Shown piece by piece: positions 1 through 8,300 of a DNA stretch of 34,476 nucleotides; positions within the stretch are counted from its first letter, which is position 1, and each line of letters opens with the position of its first letter. The position numbers and the translations under genes are program-made. The notes beneath the pieces are model-generated. The model was not told the origin of the DNA. It did no database searches and saw nothing but the letters and a program-made list of their open reading frames with translations. Source of the stretch: Phenylobacterium sp. (lineage in GTDB: Bacteria; Pseudomonadota; Alphaproteobacteria; Caulobacterales; Caulobacteraceae); NCBI RefSeq assembly GCF_031181185.1, contig NZ_JAPSKZ010000017.1, forward strand, positions 1 to 34,476, given 5' to 3'.

Positions 1-321
1 GCGCACCCTCTGCTGGGGAGTCACATAGTAGACGCCGCCCTCGGCTTCCAGGCGCCGCAGCTCGCCGCAGCTGCCGGCCGAGCCGGGCTTGCTCCGCGCC
101 TTGCTCATGAACATGCGCATCACATTGGCCCGCAGTCGGGTGTCGCCCTGCAGCGCTTCGGCATTGCCGCGCCAGACCGAGATGCACTCGCTCTGCTGGA
201 CCTCGAGTTCGTCGGCGGTCACGTCGATCGGCCCGTCCGAATTGCGCGACAGCTGGGCGGCGGCAGGCGCCGCGGCCGCGAGCGTGGCGGCGAAGGCCAG
301 GATGGAGGCGTAAGACTTCAT
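1..321 (-). CDS. lptA: LptA-like LPS transport periplasmic protein, C-terminus cut by window edge
   Basis: Partial gene: the ATG is at 319-321 and the frame stays open to the window edge, giving 107 residues. The first 22 or so residues form a signal peptide (Lys-2, an Ala/Leu-rich core, cleavage near AAAQ). The mature part has the OstA/LptA pattern: 'IDVTADELEVQ', then 'WRGNAEALQGDTRLRAN', then 'VYYVTPQQRV'. In the family, LptA forms the periplasmic beta-jellyroll bridge that carries lipopolysaccharide from the LptBFGC complex to LptD. It follows lptC by 11 bp on the same strand, in the usual alphaproteobacterial rnd-lptC-lptA order, so it is probably cotranscribed. The assignment rests on motif and context. 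The missing C-terminus would lie to the left of the window. Confidence 0.85.
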   Translation of the reverse strand, partial: MKSYASILAFAATLAAAAPAAAQLSRNSDGPIDVTADELEVQQSECISVWRGNAEALQGDTRLRANVMRMFMSKARSKPGSAGSCGELRRLEAEGGVYYVTPQQRVR

Positions 322-332
322 GACTGCCAGTT

Positions 333-965
333 CTATTCTTCTTTGCCCGGTTCCAGGCGCGCGCGCACACCGCCCTTGAAGACCATGCGATCGCCTTTGC
401 CGTAAACGCCATAGGACTTCGCGGTGATTTCTCCAAGGCCACCCGAGCCCTGAATGGGGCCTGAACCGACGAGTTCGCCGGTCTTGGTGTCGAACAGCGA
501 AGAAGCGGTCTGGAACGCGTTCTTTGGATCGGCCATCTGGACGCCGCCGGACAGCTGCAGCTTGCCGGTCGCCTCGTGGAACACGCCGTCCGCGCCGTTC
601 AGGCGCAGCTGGTCGGCCCCCCCCTCGTCCAGGATCAGGGCCGGCCGCTTCAGCAGGACGCGCTGGTAGTCCTTGCTGTCGCGCACCGCCGAGTCGGCCG
701 TAAGCACGAACGCGCGACCCTTGTCGTCGCGGCCGACGAATCGCGGATTGACCAGCCGGATCGGCTCGTCGCCGCCGGCCGCCTCGCGAGGCTGGGCCCG
801 GAACGTGGACCACGCCACGCTGCCGGCCAGCCCCAGAAAAATCAGCACGATCAGCGCCGGCAGCAGGATCCGCAGCAGCCGGATCAGGCGCGAGCGCCGA
901 CGCCACCGCTCGAAATCGGCGCGGCGGGCCGGATGGGCAGCAAACGATGCGTCGGACGCCGTCAT
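333..965 (-). CDS. lptC: LptC-like LPS export membrane protein
   Basis: Protein of 210 residues. The ATG at 963-965 was chosen because the reading frame upstream of it runs into the end of rnd and looks non-coding; the gap to rnd is then 13 bp. A basic, Arg-rich cytoplasmic N-terminus (residues 12-31) is followed by one transmembrane segment (about 30-50, Leu/Ile/Ala-rich). The periplasmic domain contains 'LVNPRFVGRDDKGRAFVLTA' and later 'FDTKTGELVG', typical of the LptC/YrbK beta-jellyroll. In the family, LptC is the bitopic partner of LptBFG and passes LPS to LptA. Its position between rnd and lptA supports the call. Confidence 0.85.
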   Translation of the reverse strand: MTASDASFAAHPARRADFERWRRRSRLIRLLRILLPALIVLIFLGLAGSVAWSTFRAQPREAAGGDEPIRLVNPRFVGRDDKGRAFVLTADSAVRDSKDYQRVLLKRPALILDEGGADQLRLNGADGVFHEATGKLQLSGGVQMADPKNAFQTASSLFDTKTGELVGSGPIQGSGGLGEITAKSYGVYGKGDRMVFKGGVRARLEPGKEE

Positions 966-978
966 GGCGACCTCTTCT

Positions 979-1596
979 TCACGAGTGGGCGAAGATGTCG
1001 ACGTCTTCCCAGCCGGCGACGTCGAGCACCGCGCGGTGCGGGAGGAAATCGAAACAGGCCTTGGCGAGCGCGTCACGGCGCTCGCGGACCAGCATCTCCT
1101 GGAGCCGTTCGCGCAGCGCATGCAGGTGCAGCACGTCCGAAGCGGCGTAGGCGATCTGGTCGTCCGAAAGCTGGGCCGCGCCCCAGTCCGAGCTCTGCTG
1201 GGCCTTCGAGAGATCGACGCCGAGGAGCTCCTTGACGATGTCCTTCAGGCCGTGGCGGTCGGTGTAGGTGCGGGCGATCTTGGAAGCGATCTTGGTGCAG
1301 TAGACGGGCTGGGTCACCACCCCAAGGTGCAGCCAGAACATGGCGATATCGAAGCGGCCGAAGTGGAAGATCTTCGTCACCGACGGATCGGTCAGCAGCC
1401 GCTTCAGATTGGGCGCGTCGTAGGTCGTGCGGTCCAGCTTCACGAGGTGGGCGTCGCCGCCGCCGTCGGACAGCTGCACGACGCAAAGCGGATCGCGGCC
1501 CAGCCGCAGGCCCATGGTCTCGGAATCGATGGCGACGAACGATGCGCCCGCGAGCGCATCGGCCGGAAGGTCCCCTTCGTGAACGTAGGTGGTCAC
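979..1596 (-). CDS. rnd: Ribonuclease D (short, DEDDy 3'-5' exonuclease)
   Basis: Protein of 205 residues made of a single DEDDy exonuclease domain. The visible catalytic residues are D24 and E26 in 'VAIDSETMGL', D83 in 'HFGRFDIAM', and Y150 with D154 in 'IAYAASDVLHL'. It is about half the length of E. coli RNase D and lacks the C-terminal HRDC domains, as do many short alphaproteobacterial ribonuclease D proteins. The family trims 3' extensions of tRNAs and other stable RNAs. It lies 50 bp downstream of a tRNA-Leu gene on the same strand and 13 bp upstream of lptC, so the tRNA and the enzyme may share a transcript. Confidence 0.93.
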   Translation of the reverse strand: MTTYVHEGDLPADALAGASFVAIDSETMGLRLGRDPLCVVQLSDGGGDAHLVKLDRTTYDAPNLKRLLTDPSVTKIFHFGRFDIAMFWLHLGVVTQPVYCTKIASKIARTYTDRHGLKDIVKELLGVDLSKAQQSSDWGAAQLSDDQIAYAASDVLHLHALRERLQEMLVRERRDALAKACFDFLPHRAVLDVAGWEDVDIFAHS

Positions 1597-1623
1597 CGCC
1601 TTCAGACTCCGACGCCGTTTGCT

Positions 1624-1649
1624 CCACCCCCGCTAAATCGAAGGGGTGG
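1624..1649 (-). other. Hairpin overlapping the tRNA-Leu 3' CCA
   Basis: A perfect 7-bp inverted repeat (CCACCCC at 1624-1630, GGGGTGG at 1643-1649) with a 12-nt loop. One arm includes the encoded CCA of the tRNA (1647-1649). No T-tract follows on the minus strand, so this looks more like a trailer structure, perhaps affecting 3' processing, than a terminator. Confidence 0.35.
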
Positions 1650-1732
1650 TGCCCAGGAGAGGACTCGAACCTCCACGGCTATTAACCACTGGTACCTGAA
1701 ACCAGCGCGTCTACCAATTCCGCCACCTGGGC
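1647..1732 (-). tRNA. tRNA-Leu, anticodon CAG
   Basis: Read on the minus strand, the 5' acceptor arm GCCCAGG (1732 down to 1726) pairs with CCTGGGC (1657 down to 1651). The discriminator A is at 1650 and an encoded CCA at 1649-1647. The D-arm begins TGGCGGAATTGGTAGAC. The anticodon stem CTGGT/ACCAG encloses the loop TTCAGGT, giving anticodon CAG. A long variable arm of leucine (class II) type follows, then the T-loop GGTTCGAGTCC. With CCA it is 86 nt, normal for a tRNA-Leu. A near-consensus promoter sits just upstream. Confidence 0.97.
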
Positions 1733-1757
1733 CCGGTCCGTCGGATCGGGAGGCGGC

Positions 1758-1786
1758 TACATATGGCGCCGCCCGGGGCAGGTCAA
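1758..1786 (-). promoter_or_regulatory. Sigma70-type promoter of tRNA-Leu
   Basis: On the minus strand a -35 TTGACC (1786-1781) is separated by exactly 17 bp from a -10 TATGTA (1763-1758). It ends about 25 bp before the mature tRNA 5' end, a fitting distance for a short leader. It could also drive rnd-lptC-lptA, because no clear terminator separates the tRNA from rnd. Confidence 0.65.
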
Positions 1787-1864
1787 CGGCGATTGCGAGC
1801 CCGCGTCGCATCGTCTAATCCGGCGGCTCCTCAAGCCTGCACATTTCTTCGACCGGCGGATCCA

Positions 1865-2842
1865 ATGCAGAACCTCGTCACCGTCTTCGGCGGCTCCGGC
1901 TTCGTCGGCAACCAGGCCGTCCGCCAGCTCGCCCGGGCTGGCTGGCGCGTCCGGGTGGCCGTGCGCAACCCGAACCTGGGCTACCGCATGCGCCTCTTGG
2001 GCGACGTCGGCCAGATCGATGTGGTGCAAGCCAACGTCCGCGACGAAGCCTCGGTGCGCCGGGCGCTCGAAGGCGCAACCGCTTCGGTGAACCTGGTGGC
2101 GGTGCTTTACGAAACCGGCCGCCAGAAGTTTCAGGCGCTGCACGTGGACGGCGCGCGCACGGTGGCGCAGGCGGCGCAGGACCTGGGCGTGACCCGCGTC
2201 GTCCAGATGTCGGCGCTGGGAGCCGCGCCGGATGCGCCTTCAGCCTACGCTCGCACCAAGGCCGAGGGCGAGGCGGTCGTGCGCCAGATCCGGCCCGACG
2301 CCGTGATCTTGCGCCCCTCCATCGTCTTCGGTCCCGAAGACCGCTTCTTCAACAAGTTCGCTCAGATGGCCTCGTTCTCGCCGGCCCTGCCGCTGATCGG
2401 CGGCGGCGAGACCCGTTTCCAGCCTGTCTTCGTCGGCGACGTCGGCAAGGCGATCGCCCGCGTGGTCACCGACAGCGATGCGGCGGGCCAAACCTATGAG
2501 TTGGGCGGCGCGGCGGAGTTCAGCTTCCGCCAACTGATGGAGATGATGCTGGCCGAGACGGGCCAGCGCCGTCTGCTGCTACCGGTGCCGTTCGCGGCCG
2601 CCGGTCCGTTGGGAGCACTCGGCGACCTGATCGCAGGCATCGTGGCGCCGCCCATCACTTCCGACCAGGTGCAGAGCCTGCGGGCCGACAACGTGGTCAG
2701 CGGCCAGTATCCGGGCCTGCCGGAGCTGGGCCTCACCCCCACCACGCTGGAAGCGGTTCTGCCGACCTATCTCTATCGGTATCGCAAGGGCGGCCAGTAC
2801 GCCGACCAGGAAGCCCGCGCCGTCGCCGGCGGCCGGGCCTAG
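1865..2842 (+). CDS. NAD(P)-binding epimerase-like protein, complex I NDUFA9 family
   Basis: Protein of 325 residues. The ATG at 1865 places the Rossmann motif at the very N-terminus ('VTVFGGSGFVGNQ'), as in relatives; the longer frame upstream is unlikely because it overlaps the tRNA promoter. It is an atypical short-chain dehydrogenase of the NmrA/NDUFA9 type. A glycine-rich nucleotide site comes first, then 'VQMSALGA' and 'YARTKAEGE', the YxxxK-like position of extended SDRs, then 'VILRPSIVFGPEDRFFNKFA'. That last stretch is characteristic of proteins related to the NDUFA9 accessory subunit of respiratory complex I. Members bind NAD(P)H and often act structurally rather than catalytically. 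The gene faces uppP, with 3 bp between the two stop codons. The exact role here is inferred. Confidence 0.85.
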   Translation: MQNLVTVFGGSGFVGNQAVRQLARAGWRVRVAVRNPNLGYRMRLLGDVGQIDVVQANVRDEASVRRALEGATASVNLVAVLYETGRQKFQALHVDGARTVAQAAQDLGVTRVVQMSALGAAPDAPSAYARTKAEGEAVVRQIRPDAVILRPSIVFGPEDRFFNKFAQMASFSPALPLIGGGETRFQPVFVGDVGKAIARVVTDSDAAGQTYELGGAAEFSFRQLMEMMLAETGQRRLLLPVPFAAAGPLGALGDLIAGIVAPPITSDQVQSLRADNVVSGQYPGLPELGLTPTTLEAVLPTYLYRYRKGGQYADQEARAVAGGRA

Positions 2843-2845
2843 GCT

Positions 2846-3649
2846 CTAGGTCAGGGCGAGGATCGCCAGGCCGGTCCCGCCGATCGCGATCCGCAGCCAG
2901 CCGAAGGGGGCGAAGCCCCGGCGAGTGACGACGGCCAGCATCGCCTTGATGACCACCACCGCCACGATGAAGGCGGTGACGAAGCCGATGCCCAGCAGTT
3001 CCAACCGGCCGGCCGCGGCCAACTGTTCGCGGCTCTCCCAGGCGTCGAGGACGAACGCCCCCAGCATGGTCGGGATCGCCAGGAAGAAGGTGAACTCGGC
3101 GGCAGCCCGCTTCTCCACCTTCATCAGCATGGCGCCCACGATCGTCGATCCCGAGCGCGAGGTGCCCGGGATCATCGACAGCACCTGGAAGAGGCCGATG
3201 GCGAGCGCGGTCTTCAGCGTGAGCTTCGTTGGGTCGTCCTGGGTCGGAGCCGGCGCATAGCGATCGATGAACAGCAACACGACGCCGCCGATGATCAGGG
3301 AAATGCACTGGACGGTTGGGCTGTCGAACAGCACCGCCTTGATGAAGTCGTGCAGCAGGAGGCCCAGGACCACCGAGGGCAGAAAGGCGATGATGATCGT
3401 CAGGGCGAACCGCCGGCTGTCGGGGTTGGTCGGCAGGGTGACCACCGCACCCCAGAGCTTCTGGAAGTAGAGCACCACGACCGCGAGGATGGCGCCGAGC
3501 TGGATCATCACCGCGAAGGTGTTCCAGAAGGGGTCGGTCAGCCCCATGCCCTGCTTGGCCAGCAGCATCATCCCCGTCGAGGAGACCGGGATGAACTCGG
3601 TCAGTCCCTCGATGATCCCCAGAATGACGGCATAGACCCAGTCCGGCAC
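2846..3649 (-). CDS. uppP: Undecaprenyl-diphosphate phosphatase (UppP/BacA)
   Basis: An integral membrane enzyme that recycles undecaprenyl pyrophosphate to the lipid carrier for peptidoglycan and other envelope polymers. I prefer the GTG start at 3649 (267 residues, starting 'PDWVYAVILG' as in relatives) because GGAG lies 6 nt upstream; an in-frame ATG at 3712 has no ribosome site. Signature 1 is 'EGLTEFIPVSSTG' (Glu-14 and Glu-18) and signature 2 is 'IPGTSRSGSTI' with its Arg. About seven or eight hydrophobic segments are visible. Oddity: the His that normally follows 'SSTG' (His-30 in E. coli) is Met here. Family membership is clear, but full activity is not certain. Confidence 0.92.
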   Translation of the reverse strand: MPDWVYAVILGIIEGLTEFIPVSSTGMMLLAKQGMGLTDPFWNTFAVMIQLGAILAVVVLYFQKLWGAVVTLPTNPDSRRFALTIIIAFLPSVVLGLLLHDFIKAVLFDSPTVQCISLIIGGVVLLFIDRYAPAPTQDDPTKLTLKTALAIGLFQVLSMIPGTSRSGSTIVGAMLMKVEKRAAAEFTFFLAIPTMLGAFVLDAWESREQLAAAGRLELLGIGFVTAFIVAVVVIKAMLAVVTRRGFAPFGWLRIAIGGTGLAILALT

Positions 3650-3726
3650 GGCGCGCTCCAACGGTCGAAAGGCTGAACCAAAGGGCGGCACTATGGTGAA
3701 GAAGAAGTTCATCTCAAAAGTGGACT

Positions 3727-3753
3727 ACTCTGAATCCCGCAGCGCTTCAGAGT
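3727..3753. repeat. 8-bp perfect inverted repeat upstream of gltD
   Basis: ACTCTGAA (3727-3734) and TTCAGAGT (3746-3753) form a perfect inverted repeat with an 11-nt spacer in the 210-bp divergent gap between uppP and gltD. It could be a regulator site or a small hairpin. I found no sigma54-type TGGCAC-N5-TTGC promoter in this gap. Apart from this repeat and the gltD ribosome site I see nothing else clear in the gap. Confidence 0.4.
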
Positions 3754-3859
3754 GCCTGGAAGCAGCTCCCGATCGATTCTGATGGTCCCAATTGTGGATG
3801 ATCGTCTTTGCGCACCGCCTCCGCCCCTCTAAATGCGCGACTTCGGAGGAGGCGCCCCC

Positions 3860-5305
3860 ATGGCCGAGCGCATGCTGAAGTTCACCGTGACCCCCAGGTC
3901 GACGCCTCAGAAGCGTCCGGCCGAGGCGCGTGCGCGCGACTTCCACGAGATCTACGCCGACTTCATCGACGCCAAGGCGTCCGAGCAGGCGTCACGCTGC
4001 TCCCAGTGCGGCGTGCCCTTCTGCCAGACCCACTGCCCGCTCCATAACAACATCCCCGACTGGCTGCGGATGACCGCCGAGGGTCGGCTGGAGGAGGCCT
4101 ATGCGCTGTCGCAGGCTACCAACTCCATGCCCGAGATCTGCGGCCGCATCTGCCCGCAGGACCGGCTGTGCGAAGGTAACTGCGTCATCGAGCAGTCGGG
4201 CCACGGGACCGTCACCATCGGCGCCGTCGAACGCTACCTGAGCGACAAGGCCTGGGAGCAGGGCTGGGTCCGGCCGCTCACGGCCGGCGCCGACCGCGGC
4301 CAGTCCGTCGGCGTTGTGGGCGCGGGGCCTGCGGGCCTGGCCGCCGCCGAGCGGCTGGTCGAGCTGGGCTACAAGGTGACGGTCTACGATCGGCACGACC
4401 GGGCGGGCGGCCTGCTGATCTACGGCATCCCGGGCTTCAAGCTGGAGAAGGACGTCGTCGAGCGCCGGACGAAGCGACTGGCCGACGGGGGCGTCGAATT
4501 CCGGCTGAATTTCGAGGTGGGCCGCGACGCCACCCTGGCCGAGCTGAAGCAGCGCCACGACAGCCTGCTGGTGGCGACGGGCGTCTACGCCGCCCGGGAC
4601 CTGACCGTGCCTGGCGCGGGCTCTGAGGGCGTGGTCCCGGCGCTCGAATACCTCATTGCGTCCAACCGCAAGACGCTCGGCGACCACGTGCCGGACTACG
4701 ACTCCGGCCGGCTGAATGCCGCTGGCAAGCACGTCGTCGTGGTCGGTGGCGGCGACACCGCCATGGACTGCGTCCGCACGGCCATCCGCCAGGGCGCGGC
4801 CGAGGTCACCTGCCTCTACCGGCGCGACAAGGCCAACATGCCGGGCTCGGTCCGGGAGGTCAGCCACGCCGAGGAGGAAGGCGTGATCTTCGAATGGCTG
4901 GCGGCGCCGAAGTCGATCACCGGCGAGGCCATGGCCGCCGCGGGCGTTCGCGCCGCGCGCATGCGCCTGGGCCCGCCTGACGCCTCGGGCCGCCAGAGCC
5001 CGGAAGAGGTGGAAGGCGCGGACTTCGAGCTGAAGGCCGACCTGGTCATCAAGGCCCTAGGCTTCGATCCCGAGGACCTGCCGGCCGCCTTCCAGGCCGA
5101 CGAGCTGGCGGTGACCCGCTGGGGCACGCTGAAGACCGACTTCCGCTCGATGATGACCTCGATCCCCGGCGTGTTCGCCGCCGGCGACATCGTCCGCGGC
5201 GCCAGCCTCGTCGTCTGGGCTATCCGCGACGGCCGCGACGCCGCCGAAGCCATCCACCGCTACCTGACCGCCCACGCCAGCGCCGCCCTCATGGCGGCGG
5301 AGTGA
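3860..5305 (+). CDS. gltD: Glutamate synthase (NADPH) small subunit
   Basis: Protein of 481 residues, full length for GltD. The ATG at 3860 follows an excellent Shine-Dalgarno GGAGGAGG (3845-3852) at 7 nt, which decides it against an ATG at 3833. The N-terminal cysteine clusters C47-x2-C50-x4-C55-x3-C59 and C94-x3-C98-x5-C104-x3-C108 bind the Fe-S centres. An FAD Rossmann motif 'VGVVGAGPAGLAAA' lies at about 150-163 and a second, NADPH-binding 'VVVVGGGDTAMDC' in the middle. The C-terminal 'GVFAAGDIVRGASLVVWAI' is the usual FAD end motif. The subunit passes electrons from NADPH to GltB for glutamate synthesis from glutamine and 2-oxoglutarate. It is directly followed by gltB with translational coupling. 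Confidence 0.97.
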   Translation: MAERMLKFTVTPRSTPQKRPAEARARDFHEIYADFIDAKASEQASRCSQCGVPFCQTHCPLHNNIPDWLRMTAEGRLEEAYALSQATNSMPEICGRICPQDRLCEGNCVIEQSGHGTVTIGAVERYLSDKAWEQGWVRPLTAGADRGQSVGVVGAGPAGLAAAERLVELGYKVTVYDRHDRAGGLLIYGIPGFKLEKDVVERRTKRLADGGVEFRLNFEVGRDATLAELKQRHDSLLVATGVYAARDLTVPGAGSEGVVPALEYLIASNRKTLGDHVPDYDSGRLNAAGKHVVVVGGGDTAMDCVRTAIRQGAAEVTCLYRRDKANMPGSVREVSHAEEEGVIFEWLAAPKSITGEAMAAAGVRAARMRLGPPDASGRQSPEEVEGADFELKADLVIKALGFDPEDLPAAFQADELAVTRWGTLKTDFRSMMTSIPGVFAAGDIVRGASLVVWAIRDGRDAAEAIHRYLTAHASAALMAAE

Positions 5306-5310
5306 CGCCG

Positions 5311-8300
5311 ATGACCGACATCCTGACCCGCTACGAGACCGATCGGCAGCGCCTGCTCGAGGCCAACGGCGGCTACGACATCACCGCCCAGCACGACGCC
5401 TGCGGCGTGGGCCTGGTCTGCGCCATCGACGGCAAGCCGCGCCGGGAGGTGGTCGAGCTGGCCATCCGCGCGCTGAAGGCCGTCTGGCACCGCGGCGCCG
5501 TCGACGCCGATGGCAAGACCGGCGACGGCGCGGGCGTGCTCGTCTCGGTCCCGCAGGACTTCTTCGCCGCCCACGTCGAGCGCATCGGCCATCAGGTGAA
5601 GCCGGGCCCCATCGCGGTCGGCCAGGTCTTCCTGCCGCGCACCGACCTCGCCTCGCAGGAGGCCGCCCGGACCATCGTGGAGAGCGAGGCCCTGCGCTTC
5701 GGCTTCTACATCTACGGCTGGCGGCAGGTGCCGGTGGATACCTCGGTGATCGGCGAGAAGGCCAACGCCACCCGCCCCGAGATCGAGCAGATCATGCTCT
5801 CGCCGCCGAAGGGCCTGGAAGGCGAGGCGCTGGAGCGCGCCCTCTTCCTGTGCCGCAAGCGGATCGAGAAGCGCGTGGCTCAGGCCAACATCCAGCACTT
5901 CTACATCTGCTCGCTCTCGGCTCGGTCGCTGATCTACAAGGGCATGTTCCTGGCCGAGCACATCGACACGTTCTACCCGGACCTGACCGATCCGCGGTTC
6001 ATGGCCGCGGTGGCCATCTTCCACCAGCGCTACTCCACCAACACCTTCCCCGAGTGGCGCCTGGCCCAGCCGTTCCGCATGCTCGCCCACAACGGCGAGA
6101 TCAACACGCTGAAGGGCAACACCAACTGGATGAAGTCGCACGAGATCCGCATGGCGGCCTCGGCGTTCGGCGACTACCAGGACGACATCAAACCGGTGAT
6201 CCAGCCGGGCGGCTCGGACAGCGCGGCGCTGGACAACACCTTCGAGGTGCTCGTGCGCGCCGGCCGCGACGCGCCCATGGCCAAGACCCTGCTGATCCCT
6301 GAGGCGTGGAACACGCGCTCCGAGGCCCAGATGAAGGCCAGCCACCGGGCCCTGTACGCCTACTGCAACGCGGTGATGGAGCCGTGGGACGGCCCGGCCG
6401 CCATGTGCGCCACCGACGGCCGGTGGGTGGTGGCCGGCAAGGACCGCAACGGCCTGCGGCCGTTGCGCGTCGCCGAGACCAGCGACGGCCTGCTGATCGT
6501 GGGCTCGGAAGCCGGCATGTGCCGGGTCGAGGAAGCCCGCATCGTCAAGAAGTCCCACATCGAACCCGGCCGCATGCTGGCCGTCGACCTGGTGGGCGGC
6601 CGCCTCTACGACGAGGAAGCCATCATCGACCGGCTGGCCAACCAGCACCCCTACGACAAGTGGCTCGGCAACATGGTCGAGCTGGAGGAGAAGATCGGCC
6701 CCGGCCCCGAGCCGCGCCTATTCCCCCGCGAGGAGCTGGTGCGCCGCCAGGCGGCCGCCGGGCTCACGCTGGAAGACCTCGAGCTGATCCTCGCGCCCAT
6801 GGTCGAGGAGGCCAAGGAAGCCGTAGGCTCGATGGGCGACGACACGCCCCTGGCAGTGCTCTCGGATGAGTACCGGCCGCTCAGCCACTTCTTCCGCCAG
6901 AACTTCAGCCAGGTGACCAATCCGCCGATCGACAGCCTGCGCGAGACGGCGGTGATGAGCCTGAAGACCCGGTTCAAGAACCTGGGCAACGTGCTGGCCG
7001 AGGACGAGACCCAGACCGACGTGTTCGTCCTGAACTCGCCGGTGCTGACCACGGGCATGTACGAGCGCGTCATCGGCGTGATTGGCGAGAAGAACATCGC
7101 CGAGATCGACTGCACCATGCCGATCCCGGCTTCGGAATCGAGGCCGGGCGATGCGCTTCGCGCCAACATCGATCGCATTCGCGCCGAGGCCGAAGAGGCC
7201 GCCCTGCGCGGCTGCTCGACCATCGTGCTGACCGACACGGCGACGGGTCCCGACCGCGTGGCCCTGCCGATGATCCTGGCGACCGGCGGCGTGCACGCCT
7301 GGCTCGTGGCCAAGGGCCTGCGCAGCTACGTCTCGATCATCGTCCGCTCGGCCGAGTGCCTGGACACCCACTACTTCGCGGTGCTGGTCGGCGTCGGCGC
7401 TACGGCGGTGAACGCCTACCTGGCCCAGGAGAGCTTCCTGGACCGGCAGGAGCGCGGCCTGACGGGCGAGCTCACGCTGCGCGACCTGTGCCTGAACCAC
7501 AAGAAGGCCATCGAGGGCGGCCTGCTGAAGATCATCTCGAAGATGGGCATCAGCGTCATCTCCTCGTACCGCGGCGGCTACAACTTCGAGGCCGTGGGCC
7601 TGTCGCGCAGCCTGGTGGCCGAGTTCTTCCCTGGGATGCCGTCGCGCATTTCGGGCATTGGCCTCGCCGGTCTGGAAGCCAAGGCGGTCGAGCTGCACCG
7701 CCGGGCCTGGAATCCGGCGGCGCTCAGCCTGCCGGTCGGCGGCTTCTACAAAGCCCGCCGCGCAGGCGAGGCGCACGCGTTCGAGGCCCGCTCGATCCAC
7801 ACCCTGCAGAGCGCCTGCGACCGCGGCGACTACCAGCTCTACAAGCGCTACTCCGAGGCGCTGAAGGCCATGCCGCAGATCCAGCTGCGCGACCTTCTGG
7901 AATGGCGCAACGACGTGAACGCGCCGGTTCGGCTGGACGAGGTCGAAAGCGTCAACGAGATCCGCAAGCGGTTCGTCACCCCTGGTATGAGCCTGGGCGC
8001 GCTCAGCCCGGAGGCGCACGGCGTGCTCAACATCGCCATGAACCGCATCGGCGCGAAGTCGGTGTCCGGCGAAGGCGGCGAGGACCGCGCCCGCTACAAG
8101 CCGTTGCCCAACGGGGACAACCCGAACTCGGCGGTCAAGCAGATCGCGTCGGGCCGCTTCGGCGTCACGGCCGAGTACCTGAACCAGTGCCGTGAGATCG
8201 AGATCAAGGTCAGCCAGGGCGCCAAGCCCGGCGAAGGCGGGCAGCTGCCCGGCTTCAAGGTCACCGAGATGATCGCCCGGCTGCGGCACGCCACGCCCGG

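Noticed and set aside
3650-3859. Possible sigma54/NtrC-controlled promoter for gltD
   Set aside because: No TGGCAC-N5-TTGC pattern was found in the gap.
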